Source: Paractinoplanes pyxinae (GTDB lineage Bacteria > Actinomycetota > Actinomycetes > Mycobacteriales > Micromonosporaceae). From it: a stretch of 64,000 nucleotides of DNA. How positions within the stretch are numbered: the stretch's first letter is position 1; the number at the start of each line of letters is the position of its first letter. The DNA is taken from contig NZ_JAPNTZ010000005.1 in assembly GCF_026626335.1 (NCBI RefSeq), positions 62,001 through 126,000 on the forward strand, written 5' to 3'. The notes under the pieces were generated by a model. That model was not told the DNA's origin. It ran no database searches and saw nothing but the letters and a program-made list of their open reading frames with translations. Shown here one piece after another: positions 17,801-25,915 of the stretch. A program made the position numbers and the translations under genes.

Positions 17801-18088
17801 CCGATAGGCCTTCCGCCGATCCGCCGCCGACAACTCCGTGATGCGCAGGTCGAACAGCCTGTTCCGCAGCAACGGTTGCGGCGACGACGCGGCCGCCACG
17901 ATTCCCGCCGCGTCCCGCGCCACCATCGACGCCACCAGAGCCAACTGCCGCTCGTACGCGCTTCCGGTCACGAGTCGGGCGCAGACCTCGGCCCTGTCCG
18001 GCGCGGTGCGCGCCCATGCGGCCAGGAAGCGCATCCGCTCCCGGTACGGCAGCGGATCCAGCGAGGTCAGAAGCTCATCGACGGGCAC
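14828..18088 (-). CDS. 1086-aa helical-repeat protein of unknown function
   Basis: A long protein of HEAT/TPR-like helical hairpins without signal peptide or membrane helices. Recurrent patterns include REMLPDLEFAANLEVVARRHPAILLEV and ARLLARYAPAEVMTTLLEVFPDAPPDVQTAI. It begins MPVDELLTSLDPLPYRERMRFLAAWARTAPDRAE. Two low-complexity inserts interrupt the fold in frame: four 14-residue units around residues 612-675 (VAGFGGAVTPSGRG-like) and Gly/Glu-rich repeats near 896-935. The GTG start immediately follows the aldehyde dehydrogenase stop (TGAGTG), so the two are coupled. It may be a scaffold; I do not recognise a family, and the link to aldehyde oxidation is positional only. Confidence 0.7.
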   Translation of the reverse strand: MPVDELLTSLDPLPYRERMRFLAAWARTAPDRAEVCARLVTGSAYERQLALVASMVARDAAGIVAAASSPQPLLRNRLFDLRITELSAADRRKAYRTLRHLRDPHTADRLIREVREHFGDEEAAALLPACGASVVREMLPDLEFAANLEVVARRHPAILLEVAEERLAAAPIEQRRAVWGHFGAAVLSCEPARVLDLVERYPVEDYLPGALTAYGRLAAADPGRVARLLVDRNAARPLPPAVLRRLVVLPNEELVPLARTHFVALLEVLAPSRRFDLYSLASDERWPSVRVMELLPVRDRVRSAAQALDLVAPPLRAKYRSYLAWDEVSDALVAGTRTGAVAERERAWALLIGAARRSRDPRAVGLLRLDRLGNELDSVRSTALHALIGAHLTPAQASALTTAVLEARDTSGSTRAALVRLAVDTLRRHFDEPELREWALATIARVGEPLPSFEGVPAAAVFERLRGHVPVLALARALGPRAYDLPELQEAVRAAITTKDRDEAIRLWLADRRRRSERVEEVLTIDPYAVSLPEVWSVISSSRTDLLGRAMAPQPPVHVERWLPRQHEAYVDLLGSIVDDATQPLARRASMLRMAAVVPVLGRELVLSYRDGAGVVTGSGGGVTPSGRDVAGFGGAVTPSGRGVTGFGGGGAPLSRDDAEAVPSFGGEGVPLGRDAAGVVLAEAALGALPYTDRADEALSTLLEYAGSDRARVALYAAGRAAAHTVPSRLPALLGGVLVGPAKVTSRKAAARLLARYAPAEVMTTLLEVFPDAPPDVQTAIVSGARQRLDAEASWAILAMGKDIFDTVPSQISARHRPRYAELVAGACRRGERAAFTALPRWLPYVAAEDLVTNYFTDLGPEFSHIAALMPALISSGLIPVFTTLIERGARPKTSGSTERGGLDEGGDLIAGGDQVAGGGLNERGELIEGGAEVARRRIEAVARGTVGWARTAPAAVDRSAFVASARFLAGQPSYRPVGVLMLVGLGRLDNLDELADLCAGHPVLAVRTADQIRDRLTELRPYTDTATIRRLTARGDLAGGLFAVALFTDSRFRWPTLWHDMLRTLREHPEPEVRDEANAIDATHR
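15305..15395 (-). repeat. In-frame repeat inside the 1086-aa gene (second insert)
   Basis: A ~36-bp unit beginning GATGAG-S-TC (plus strand 15305 and 15359) occurs twice 54 bp apart. It encodes the Gly/Glu-rich stretch GGLDEGGDLIAGG / GGLNERGELIEGG. Confidence 0.7.
16065..16250 (-). repeat. In-frame 42-bp repeat inside the 1086-aa gene
   Basis: About four units of 14 codons: VTGSGGGVTPSGRD, VAGFGGAVTPSGRG, VTGFGGGGAPLSRD and a longer VPSFGGEGVPLGRD unit. On the plus strand this is seen as repeated CCCGGCCCGACGGCGTAAC blocks. Confidence 0.8.
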
Positions 18089-19525
18089 TCACGAGATTAT
18101 GACCGTTTGCAGCTCGGTCAAAGCCTCCATGGGATGAGCGCCACCCACCCGGCCCAGTCCGCTGTCCGAGCCGGCCCGGCCGCCGAACGGCAGGTGGCTC
18201 TCCCAGTAGTTCGACGACTCGTTGATGTTCACCCAACCCGTGCGGACCGCGTCGGCGTACGCCAGCCCCTTCGTCAGGTCGGCCGTGTAGATGGCGGCCA
18301 GCAGCCCGTACCGGGAAGCGTTGGTCAGTTCGATCGCCTCGTCCAGCGAGCCGATGCTCACCACGGGCGCCACCGGCCCGAACGTCTCGTCGGTGGCGAT
18401 CAGCGCGTCGGCCGGCACGTCGTCGAGCACCGTCGGCGTCCAGTAGAGGTCGGTCGGAAAAGCTTTCCCGCGTACGCCACCAGTGAGCACGCTGGCGCCT
18501 CGGGCCACCGCGTCGGCCACGTGCTCGTCCATCTTCGCGGCCACCCCGGCGTTGTTGAGCGGGCCCATCGTGGTCGTGTCGTCGAACGGGTCGCCCAGCC
18601 GGACCGTCGACCGCACGGCCGCCGCCAGCCGGGCCACGAACTCGTCCTTGATCGCCGAGTGGACCAGCAGCCTCTCCCCCGCCGTACAACTCTGACCCGC
18701 GCACAAGAAGCAGGCGACCAGCGCCCCTTCGACCGCGCGATCGAGATCGGCGTCGTCGAGCACGACGACCGGCCCGTTGCCGCCCATCTCAAGCAGCGTC
18801 GCCTTGCCCGACGCCGCGTTCGCTACCAGCTTGCCCGTGGCCGTGGAGCCGATGAAGGCCACCGCGTCAGTGCCCGGGTTGCGGGCGATCTCGTCCCCGA
18901 CGACCGGCCCCGGCCCGGTGACCAGGTTCAGCACGCCCGGCGGCAGGTCGGCCTCGGCCACGCACGAGGCCAGCGCGACGGCGGCCACCGAGGTCGACGG
19001 CGCGGGCGTCCACACCACCGTGTTGCCGCAGGCCAGCGCGGGCGCGATCAGCTCGGCCGGCATGGTGTAGGGCCAGTTCCACGGGGTGATCACGCCGACC
19101 ACGCCGCGCGGCCGGCGGATCAGCAGCGCCCGCTTGCCCGGCGACGACGAGTTCGGCACCAGACCGCCCAGGCGCTTGCCGTCCTCGGCCGCCATCCGCC
19201 AGTACGTGACCAGCTCGTCCACCTCGTCGTAGGCCTCGGCCCGCAGCGGCTTGCCCTGGTCGAGGGTCAGCGTGCGGGCCAGCTCGTGCCGCCGGGCCTC
19301 GATCACGTCAGCCACGCGGTGCAGCAGCGCGGCCCGTTCGTAGGCGGTGAGCCGGGCCCAGCGGGGCGCCGCTGACCGGGCGGCGGCGATGGCCGTACGG
19401 GCGTCGTCGCGGTTCCCTTCCGGTACGTCGCCCAGCTTCTCGCCGGTGGCGGGGCTGGTCGCCGTGGTGGTGGCGTGCGAACGGGCGGGCGTCCAGGCGC
19501 CGCCGACGAACATGGCGAGGTCCAC
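18089..19525 (-). CDS. Aldehyde dehydrogenase family protein
   Basis: A 478-aa NAD(P)-dependent aldehyde dehydrogenase of the betaine-aldehyde/succinate-semialdehyde type. Hallmarks are PWNWP (N150), the GSTATGK coenzyme loop (226-232), the general base E246 in LEMGGNGP and the nucleophile C280 in AGQSCTAGER. The C-terminal GRVGGAHPMEALTELQTV is also typical. The enzyme oxidises an aldehyde to the acid; the substrate is not evident. GTG at 19525 is used; an ATG four codons in (19513) is an alternative. The 1086-aa repeat protein follows immediately, stop and start touching. Confidence 0.93.
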   Translation of the reverse strand: MDLAMFVGGAWTPARSHATTTATSPATGEKLGDVPEGNRDDARTAIAAARSAAPRWARLTAYERAALLHRVADVIEARRHELARTLTLDQGKPLRAEAYDEVDELVTYWRMAAEDGKRLGGLVPNSSSPGKRALLIRRPRGVVGVITPWNWPYTMPAELIAPALACGNTVVWTPAPSTSVAAVALASCVAEADLPPGVLNLVTGPGPVVGDEIARNPGTDAVAFIGSTATGKLVANAASGKATLLEMGGNGPVVVLDDADLDRAVEGALVACFLCAGQSCTAGERLLVHSAIKDEFVARLAAAVRSTVRLGDPFDDTTTMGPLNNAGVAAKMDEHVADAVARGASVLTGGVRGKAFPTDLYWTPTVLDDVPADALIATDETFGPVAPVVSIGSLDEAIELTNASRYGLLAAIYTADLTKGLAYADAVRTGWVNINESSNYWESHLPFGGRAGSDSGLGRVGGAHPMEALTELQTVIIS

Positions 19526-19681
19526 CCGCCCAGGCTATCGGCGGTCATCACACGGTGATAGGTGCGAAGTGGGCTGTAACCGTTTCACCTTGACACCACG
19601 TACGGTACTTCGACAGCCTTCGATACGGTGCCGGACCGGACCGGCCCAGCCGTGTCGACGACCACCCGAAAGGAGTCCGGC

Positions 19682-20368
19682 GTGCGCATCCGCATCGTCG
19701 TCGCTTCGCTTGCCACAGTCCTGACCGGCGCCCTGGCCGCACCCTCGGCCGCCTCGGCCGCCGTGGAGGACCCGGGCACCAACATCATCGGCGGCGGCAC
19801 GGTCTCGTCCGCGCCGTGGGCGGCCGCCGTGCTCAGCAACGGCAGCTTCACCTGCTCGGGCACGATCATCTCGGCCAACTACGTGCTGACCGCGCGGCAC
19901 TGCATCTCGGGCACGATGTCCGTACGCGTCGGCAGCGTCAACCGCACCTCGGGCGGCACCACCCGCGCCGTCAGCAGCACGGCCACCCGCTACGACCTGG
20001 CCCTGATGCGGCTCGCCTCGCCGATCACCACGTCGTACATGCCGCTGTCGAGCGCCTACCCGCCGGTCGGGTCGACCAACAACATCTACGGCTGGGGCAT
20101 GACCTGCTACAGCGGCTGCAGCGCCTCGACCACGCTGAAGACGGCCACCGTCCAGGTCACTTCGACCAACCAGACCGACGCCTACGGCGGCCGCGCGATC
20201 GGCAGCAGCCGCATCAACGGCAACGCCTGGCGCGGCGACTCCGGCGGCCCCCAGGTCTACAACGGCGCCCAGGTCGGCGTGGCCTCCACCGCCGACGGCA
20301 CCTCCCGCCAGTACTACGGCAGCGTCGCCTACAACCGCGCCTGGATCACCTCGACCGCCGGCGTCTGA
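19682..20368 (+). CDS. Secreted trypsin-like serine protease (S1)
   Basis: A 228-aa preproenzyme. Residues 1-26 are a Sec signal (MRIRIVVASLATVLTGALAA, then PSAASA), a short propeptide leads to the mature start IIGGGTV (35), and the catalytic triad is H73 (LTARHC), D105 (RYDLALMRL) and S187 (RGDSGGP). Cysteines 58/74 and 142/146 could form disulfides. The GTG at 19682 is chosen because AAGGAG lies about ten bases upstream; an in-frame ATG at 19628 would place 18 residues before the signal. The 3' end overlaps the convergent P-loop gene by 40 bases. It acts outside the cell, probably in nutrient scavenging. Confidence 0.93.
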   Translation: MRIRIVVASLATVLTGALAAPSAASAAVEDPGTNIIGGGTVSSAPWAAAVLSNGSFTCSGTIISANYVLTARHCISGTMSVRVGSVNRTSGGTTRAVSSTATRYDLALMRLASPITTSYMPLSSAYPPVGSTNNIYGWGMTCYSGCSASTTLKTATVQVTSTNQTDAYGGRAIGSSRINGNAWRGDSGGPQVYNGAQVGVASTADGTSRQYYGSVAYNRAWITSTAGV

Positions 20369-21678
20369 CAGTCCTCGAGGCCCGGGGCCGGCTCACACGC
20401 CGGTTCCGGGCTTCGTGCTGTCGCGAGCAGGATCAGGACGGCCACGAGCACGAGCGCTACCGCCACCCCAGCGAGAACGAGCGGCCGCCGGGATCGCACG
20501 ACCTCGGGCCCACGAACCGGCGACCGCAGCACGAACGCCGCCGACCGGGCGCCCCGGAACTCCTCGGCCTCGCTCCGCAACCGCTGCCGGGCCGCCTTGC
20601 CACGCTCCAGTTCCGTGACCGCCTCGCCGACGAACACGAAGTAGATCGGGTCGAGCGTGCCGGCCGCCCGGGCCACGTACGAGCCCAGCTCGGCCGGCGC
20701 CGCACCCGGCCCGCCCGCCGTCTGCCGGCGCACGTCCTCCATCAGCGCGTGCCGCCGGGCATGGTCGACCCGCTGTTCCACCTGCTCGAAGACGTCCGGC
20801 ACGACGGCCGGCAGCGGCGCGTCCACGTTGGACGGCCGCACCTCGCCGTCCGGCCTCTTCCGCACGTGCCCCTCGGGATCGATCCCGGCGAAGTCGGGCC
20901 CGACCGCGCTGGCCGGGATCAGCCGCACGATCCGGTGCCGGCCGTGCACCTTGACCAGCTCGCGGAAGTCCGGGTTGGTCATCAACAGCTTGCGGACCAT
21001 GGCCAAGCGGCCGTCCTCGTCGGCGTCGAGGTCGCGCAGCAGGTCCCCCTCGGTGATCACGAAGGTGATCGGGCGGTGCTCGCCCAGCATCAGCGTGACC
21101 ATCGTGGTGAGGGAGTGCTGCAGCTTGACGCGGCCGGCCCGGTTGCCGTCGGCCCACTGCCGCAGCTGGAAGCCGTCGACGATCCCGAACAGGGCGTCGG
21201 CGTCGCGGATGTGGGCCAGCAACTCCTCCTGAAAGCCCTCGCCGGGCGGACGAGGCTCGGTGAGGACTCCTCCGGCGTACTCGAGGTAGTTCAGGGTCAT
21301 GACGGTGTGCACGGCACCGGAGGCGGCACGCGTGCGCACGTCGAACGTGAAGTCACGGGTCTCGCCCGGGGCCGTGCCGTGCGGCCAGTCCGAGTCGACG
21401 TCGGCGACCTGGTTGAACCAGCCGCTCAGCTGCACGGTGTCGGCGTGCGAGGTCTGCAGGAACCAAACCCGGGCGCCGGGCAGGCGCATCTGGTGGTGCA
21501 TGCTCGCCAGCAGCAGGGTCTTGCCGGAACCGCGCGGGCCGAGCGCGACCACGCGAAACGTGGGTACGGCTGCGTCGAGGCCGGCGGCCGCGGCCCGGCG
21601 GCGCCGGCGGCGGCGCAGCAGGTGGGTCACGGCGGCCGCGGCGAACACGGCCAGGAGGAGCAGCAGGACGGCGTACAC
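20329..21678 (-). CDS. Membrane-anchored P-loop GTPase-like protein
   Basis: A 449-aa protein with an N-terminal membrane helix (MYAVLLLLLAVFAAAAVTHL), an arginine-rich cytoplasmic stop, and a P-loop domain with Walker A GPRGSGKT at residues 47-54. Further motifs are TVMTLNYLEYAGG (G3-like region) and DADALFGIVDGFQL followed by ITFVITEGDLL (possible G4). A second hydrophobic helix lies near residues 398-421 (LVLAGVAVALVLVAVLILLA). It resembles the loosely defined bacterial GTPase proteins seen in conflict or trafficking contexts; the nucleotide and role are unproven. GGTGAG precedes the GTG start. No obvious partner gene is adjacent. Confidence 0.65.
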   Translation of the reverse strand: MYAVLLLLLAVFAAAAVTHLLRRRRRRRAAAAGLDAAVPTFRVVALGPRGSGKTLLLASMHHQMRLPGARVWFLQTSHADTVQLSGWFNQVADVDSDWPHGTAPGETRDFTFDVRTRAASGAVHTVMTLNYLEYAGGVLTEPRPPGEGFQEELLAHIRDADALFGIVDGFQLRQWADGNRAGRVKLQHSLTTMVTLMLGEHRPITFVITEGDLLRDLDADEDGRLAMVRKLLMTNPDFRELVKVHGRHRIVRLIPASAVGPDFAGIDPEGHVRKRPDGEVRPSNVDAPLPAVVPDVFEQVEQRVDHARRHALMEDVRRQTAGGPGAAPAELGSYVARAAGTLDPIYFVFVGEAVTELERGKAARQRLRSEAEEFRGARSAAFVLRSPVRGPEVVRSRRPLVLAGVAVALVLVAVLILLATARSPEPACEPAPGLEDCQTPAVEVIQARL

Positions 21679-22248
21679 GGGGTCTCACCCCCGGGCGGCT
21701 GACGGCGGGAACGGCCCGATCACAGCACGCCCGGGTGCCCGGGGCACCGCCCCGATCCGCTAGCGGACAGAGACGTTTCTGAACCAACCTGCCCACCCCG
21801 CCCGACCAGGGGGCGGGCCGGAGACTACGCGCTGCGGCGCGCGGCGGCCGGCCTTCGTCCACAGGACGCCTCAGCAAAAAGCGAAGGTTGTCCACAGGTC
21901 TGCTTGCGGGCAGTTGGTATCCAGGGCGGAAGTAGCTTCCCGTGAATGGCGTTCAGACAATTCCCAGAAAGGGTGGAACCGCTATCAGTTAGAGATCAGA
22001 AAGCGCCCGAATCGGGCAATGGAGTGGGCAACCGTTTGACGCCCGTCGAATAATGGGAAGGCATCCCGGCGCGGTCGGGTCGCTACTCTCCGTGCCGGAT
22101 TTCGGTCATTTGAATTCGAAACGTTGTCGCGGCGTCACCCGCCGTCCAGCGGGGTTGACTAATAGATCGTGACCATATATCTGTTCTGACGGCGTTGAGC
22201 CCGGCGCGTTGCCAAACGCACCGCGTCACCACGAGGGAGCTACCACAT
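21679..22248. other. 570-bp intergenic region before the LCP gene
   Basis: No coding sequence is recognised. It contains an exact actinobacterial DnaA-box TTGTCCACA (21888-21896), a one-mismatch copy TCGTCCACA (21855-21863), and a probable promoter TTGACT-N17-TATCTG (22155-22183) for the downstream LCP gene. The centre (21900-22150) is unusually A+T-rich for this genome. No riboswitch could be identified. Confidence 0.6.
22155..22183 (+). promoter_or_regulatory. Sigma-70-like promoter of the LCP gene
   Basis: TTGACT (22155-22160), a 17-base spacer and TATCTG (22178-22183), in an AT-rich context 66 bases before the LCP ATG. Confidence 0.55.
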
Positions 22249-23448
22249 ATGCCGGCTGGGACCGCCATGAGGGGCGATCGCGACGCACGCCAGGGTCAGC
22301 GCAAAGCGCAGGGCGGCGGCGGGGCCGGCAAAAAGAAGTCGAAGCGCCACAAAGCGCCACTCTGGGCAAAACTCGTGACAACCTTCGGCGTCGTCATGGC
22401 ACTGGTCGGGGTCGGCGGCATCGTCAGCGTCAAATACTTCCTGGGGCAGCTCACCTCGAACATCCAGACGACCTCGTCGGTGCTGAACGCGTCCGGCGGG
22501 CTGGGCAACAGCACCACCAAGGCCGGCGAACTGCCCAAGGGCGCCATGAACATGCTGCTGCTGGGGCTGGACACGCGCACCGGCTGGGGCGAGGGCGAGT
22601 CCCGGTCGGACACGATCATGATCCTGCACATCACCGCCTCGCACGACAAGGCGTACATGATCTCGATCCCGCGCGACACGGTGGCCAAGATCCCGGCCGA
22701 CGAAGAGATGGGCGTGCGCGAGCAGACCACCAAGATCAACGCCGCCTACCTGTTCGGCTCGCAGAACGGGCGCGGCTGGCAGGGCGGCGCCAAGCTGGCC
22801 ACCAAGGCCATCCACGAGCTGACCGGCATCGAGTTCGACGGCGTCGTGGTCATCGACTTCAACGGCTTCAAGGGCATCCTCGAGGCGATGGGCGGCGTCC
22901 GCCTGTGCGTCGACAAAGAGATGTGGTCCAGCCACTATCTGGTCAAGAACGGCAAGATCGAGTACGCCCACGGCGCCGACCCCAAGAGCAAGCCGCGTGA
23001 CGCCCTGGTCTTCAAGAAGGGCTGCCGCGAGATGCAGCCGTGGGAGGCGCTCGAGTTCTCGCGCCTGCGCCACTCGACCAACGGCGACTACGACCGTCAG
23101 CGGCACCAGCAGCAACTGCTGCGCGCGATGGCCAAGAAGGCCAGCAGCGCCGGCATCATGGGCAACCCGAGCAAGGTGGCCAAGATCCTGGCCGCGGCGG
23201 GCAAGTCGCTGAAGATGGACACGAACAACGTGCCGGTCGACAACTTCATCTTCGGGCTCAAGGGCCTGGCCGCGGGCGACCTGATCCCGATCAAGACCAA
23301 CGGCGGCACCTTCTCGCCCGGCGACGGCGGCGAGGCGATCAACGACGACACCCGGGCCCTGTTCGAGGCGACCTCGGCCGACAAGCTGCCCGAGTTCCTG
23401 CTGCGTCACCCCGAGAACGTGATCACGGACGGCGCGGCCGCGTCCTGA
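22249..23448 (+). CDS. LytR-CpsA-Psr (LCP) family cell-wall ligase
   Basis: A 399-aa membrane-anchored protein. A basic, glycine-rich cytoplasmic tail (1-40) precedes one transmembrane helix (about 41-63, LVTTFGVVMALVGVGGIVSV) and an extracellular LCP domain. The LCP domain carries the conserved NMLLLGLDTR, RSDTIMILHI, SIPRDT and KINAAY motifs, the last two holding the pyrophosphate-binding Arg and Asp residues. LCP enzymes attach teichoic acid, arabinogalactan or other glycopolymers to peptidoglycan. The ATG at 22249 has GAGGGAG nine bases upstream; an in-frame GTG-type extension to 22195 is disfavoured. Its 3' end overlaps the convergent methyltransferase by 26 bases. Confidence 0.93.
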   Translation: MPAGTAMRGDRDARQGQRKAQGGGGAGKKKSKRHKAPLWAKLVTTFGVVMALVGVGGIVSVKYFLGQLTSNIQTTSSVLNASGGLGNSTTKAGELPKGAMNMLLLGLDTRTGWGEGESRSDTIMILHITASHDKAYMISIPRDTVAKIPADEEMGVREQTTKINAAYLFGSQNGRGWQGGAKLATKAIHELTGIEFDGVVVIDFNGFKGILEAMGGVRLCVDKEMWSSHYLVKNGKIEYAHGADPKSKPRDALVFKKGCREMQPWEALEFSRLRHSTNGDYDRQRHQQQLLRAMAKKASSAGIMGNPSKVAKILAAAGKSLKMDTNNVPVDNFIFGLKGLAAGDLIPIKTNGGTFSPGDGGEAINDDTRALFEATSADKLPEFLLRHPENVITDGAAAS

Positions 23449-24226
23449 CGACGGCGTAGTACGCGGGGATCCGCTGCACCGGTCCGTCCGGCTCCAGCGG
23501 ATTTCCGTAGACGTGCGTGGCGCCCTGTTCGAGCACCTGCCACGCGTCGTCCGGGAACACCTCGGCCACCTCTTCGGCCCCGAACCGCCGCGGCGCCCGC
23601 ACACCCGCGCTGATCAGCCGATGCACCAGCGGCGGCAGCCGGGTCGGCCCGGCTCCCTGGTCCAGCAGGAAGTCGAGCGGGTCGCCGACGTGGTTGGTCT
23701 CGCTCAGATACAACGTGCCGGTTCCACCGAGCATCGCGGCGACGTTCGCGGCGACCGCCCGCCGGGAATCGTCGTCGAGCACGTGCAGCACCCCGCGGAT
23801 GTGCACGTTCGCGTCGCCCGCCTCATCGTGCAGGAGCTTTCCCAATCCCGGTGACGCGATATCGGCCACGCGAAAGGCCACCCCCGAGGTGAAGGCGCCG
23901 GTGGCGCGCGCGATCGCCGCCGCCGAGCCGTCGATGCCGATGACGCGCGAGGCGAAACCCGTCAGCGCGTACGCCTGACGCCCCGACCCGCATCCCAGGT
24001 CGACCATCGGCAGGCTCGGGTCGGCGTGCCGCCGCAGCACGGCCGCCAGCAGCTCGTTCTCGGCCGGCTCGTCGGCCTCCCACAGCACGTCGCCCGCCGG
24101 GCCGGTGCGCGTGACGCCGGCCCAATAGCGCTCCCACGCCCGCGACTGCGAGCGCGGCGCGCCCAGGGCGGCCAGGGTCAGCCGGGGGATCAAGAGGTAC
24201 TTGCGCCAGACCACGACGATCATCAT
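23423..24226 (-). CDS. Class I SAM-dependent methyltransferase
   Basis: A 267-aa protein with motif I MVDLGCGSGRQAYAL, the acidic RVIGIDGSAAAI strand and RVADIASPG. The middle part NVHIRGVLHVLDDDSRR departs from the usual motif but keeps the fold. The C-terminal half (LIPRL-type N-terminal extension and GDPLDFLLDQGAGP) suggests a cofactor- or lipid-modifying enzyme, not further assignable. The ATG at 24226 begins MMIVVVWRKYLLIPRL; the frame extends upstream to 24352 but with unlikely composition. It overlaps the LCP gene by 26 bases tail to tail. Confidence 0.82.
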   Translation of the reverse strand: MMIVVVWRKYLLIPRLTLAALGAPRSQSRAWERYWAGVTRTGPAGDVLWEADEPAENELLAAVLRRHADPSLPMVDLGCGSGRQAYALTGFASRVIGIDGSAAAIARATGAFTSGVAFRVADIASPGLGKLLHDEAGDANVHIRGVLHVLDDDSRRAVAANVAAMLGGTGTLYLSETNHVGDPLDFLLDQGAGPTRLPPLVHRLISAGVRAPRRFGAEEVAEVFPDDAWQVLEQGATHVYGNPLEPDGPVQRIPAYYAVVRTRPRRP

Positions 24227-24384
24227 TGCGTGCGTTCCGCGGCCTGACCAGAACACTGTTCGAGTGCCCCGGAAACGACGCCCGGAGGGATCGTCCACGA
24301 CGGATTCCGCAGCCGCCGAGCCCCGGAAAAAATTATTACGCACTGAGATCAACCCGTAACAAGCGGCCAGTACGGTCCCGCATC

Positions 24385-24888
24385 ATGATTCGGCGGAGTG
24401 GCCTGGCCACGCTCGGTGTTGTTCTGGCGGTCGGACTCGCGGCCTGCGGGTCGGACGGCGGCGACGAGCTCGTGTTCGGCGGTGACCCGGTCACGCAGTG
24501 TGTGCGTGTGCCCGAGGGCGCCCCCATGATGGTCGGCGAGGTGCTGCGGGCGCCGGCCGGCTCGGATCTGGTGATCCAGAAGATCAGCTGGGCCGGCGCC
24601 AAGGGCGTCAAGGCGGGCAAGGCGTTCGTGGTGCCGCTGAGCGGCGGCCGGACCCCGATCGGGAACGTCAACTATCCCCCGGCGGCCAACCCGACCTGGG
24701 CCTTCCGGGCGCCGGCCGAGGGGGCCACGATCCCGGCCGGCGAGGAGGCCAACCTGCTGCTCGTGGTGAGCCGCAGCGGAGCGCTGGACGGCTCGGCCAC
24801 GGGCATGCAGATCGACTACCTCGGCGGCTCGAAGACCAATACGACGACGTACCAGTTCCGGGGTGACTGCAGCGTCAACCCCGGCTGA
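24385..24888 (+). CDS. Putative lipoprotein of unknown function
   Basis: A 167-aa exported protein with a lipobox: MIRRSGLATLGVVLAVGLAAC, cleavage before C21. The mature part has a CVRVPEGAPMMVGEVLR segment and a C-terminal GDC, so the remaining cysteines may pair. It reads like a small beta-rich domain and has no known family. TACGGT (24371-24376) ends eight bases before the ATG and no Shine-Dalgarno is visible, suggesting a leaderless message. It ends one base before the stop of the convergent oxidoreductase. Confidence 0.75.
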   Translation: MIRRSGLATLGVVLAVGLAACGSDGGDELVFGGDPVTQCVRVPEGAPMMVGEVLRAPAGSDLVIQKISWAGAKGVKAGKAFVVPLSGGRTPIGNVNYPPAANPTWAFRAPAEGATIPAGEEANLLLVVSRSGALDGSATGMQIDYLGGSKTNTTTYQFRGDCSVNPG

Positions 24889-25845
24889 TCACCGCAGCGC
24901 GGGCAGGACCTTCGACCCGAACGCCTCGACGAACGGGATCAGGTCCTGCCCCACGTGGTGCAGATAGATGCGGTCGAATCCGAGGGCGGCGTAGCCGCGC
25001 AGCTTCTCGATGTGCTCCTCGAGGTCGGCCGAGATGTTGACGACCTTCCCGACCTGCTCGACCGTCACGTTCTCGCTGACCACGTCGAAGTGCTCGACCG
25101 TCTCGAGGTCCCAGCACACCGGCGGCTGGAAGATGTTGCTGCGCCACTGGTCGTGCGCGATCGCCTCGGCCTCGTGCTGGGTCGGCGCCCAGCTCAGGTG
25201 CACCTGCAGGCAGATCGGGCCGCGGCCGCCGGCGTCGCGGTACTGCGAGATCATCGCCCGCAGGTGGTCCTCGGGGGCGTTCACCGTGACCAGCCCGTCG
25301 GCCCAGCGGGCACACCAGGCGGCGGTCTTGGTGCTCACCGCGGCGCCGATCAGCGCGGGCGGTGTCTCGGGCCGCGTCCACAGGCGAGCCCGGTCGACCT
25401 TGATCAGACCGTCCCGGGTCACCTCCTCGCCGGCCAGCAGACCGCGGATCACCTCGACGCTCTCGAGCAGGCGGGCCTCGCGGACCTCTTTGCGCGGCCA
25501 CGGCTCGCCGGTGATGTGCTCGTTGCTGTATTCGCCGCTGCCCAGCGCGGCCCAGAACCGGCCCGGGTACATCGCGCCCAGCGTGCCGATGGCCTGCGCG
25601 ATGATCGCCGGGTGGTAGCGCTGGCCGGGCGCGTTCACGACACCGAACGAAAGGTTGGTCGCTTGCAGCGCCGCGCCCAGCCACGACCAGGCGAACGCCG
25701 ACTCGCCCTGCCGGCGGCTCCACGGCGAGAAGTGATCGGAACACATCGCCGCGTCGAAGCCGGCGCGTTCCGCGGCCACCACGGCGGCGAGCAACTCGGC
25801 GGGCGGGATCTGCTCATGGGACGCATGGATTCCGTACTCCGTCAT
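24889..25845 (-). CDS. LLM-class flavin oxidoreductase (TIGR03885-like)
   Basis: A 318-aa luciferase-like monooxygenase-fold protein. The N-terminal YGIHASHEQIPPAELL, the loop MCSDHFSPWSRRQGESAFAWSW and GSGEYSNEHITG are characteristic of the subfamily resembling F420-dependent glucose-6-phosphate dehydrogenase, but annotated as probable non-F420 (FMN) oxidoreductases. It should reduce or oxidise a small organic substrate with a flavin cofactor. AAGGA lies seven bases before the ATG. It runs into the lipoprotein gene with no spacer. Confidence 0.88.
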   Translation of the reverse strand: MTEYGIHASHEQIPPAELLAAVVAAERAGFDAAMCSDHFSPWSRRQGESAFAWSWLGAALQATNLSFGVVNAPGQRYHPAIIAQAIGTLGAMYPGRFWAALGSGEYSNEHITGEPWPRKEVREARLLESVEVIRGLLAGEEVTRDGLIKVDRARLWTRPETPPALIGAAVSTKTAAWCARWADGLVTVNAPEDHLRAMISQYRDAGGRGPICLQVHLSWAPTQHEAEAIAHDQWRSNIFQPPVCWDLETVEHFDVVSENVTVEQVGKVVNISADLEEHIEKLRGYAALGFDRIYLHHVGQDLIPFVEAFGSKVLPALR

Positions 25846-25915
25846 GCCGGGTCCTTACCCAGGATCGGCGGTGGGAAATCCGTGCGATCACCAGCTTGCA
25901 GGCGGACGATAGGGC

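Noticed and set aside
21679..22248. Possible c-di-AMP (ydaO-type) or other riboswitch before the LCP gene
   Set aside because: The conserved blocks of the known class could not be found and the AT-rich segment is better explained as a promoter region.
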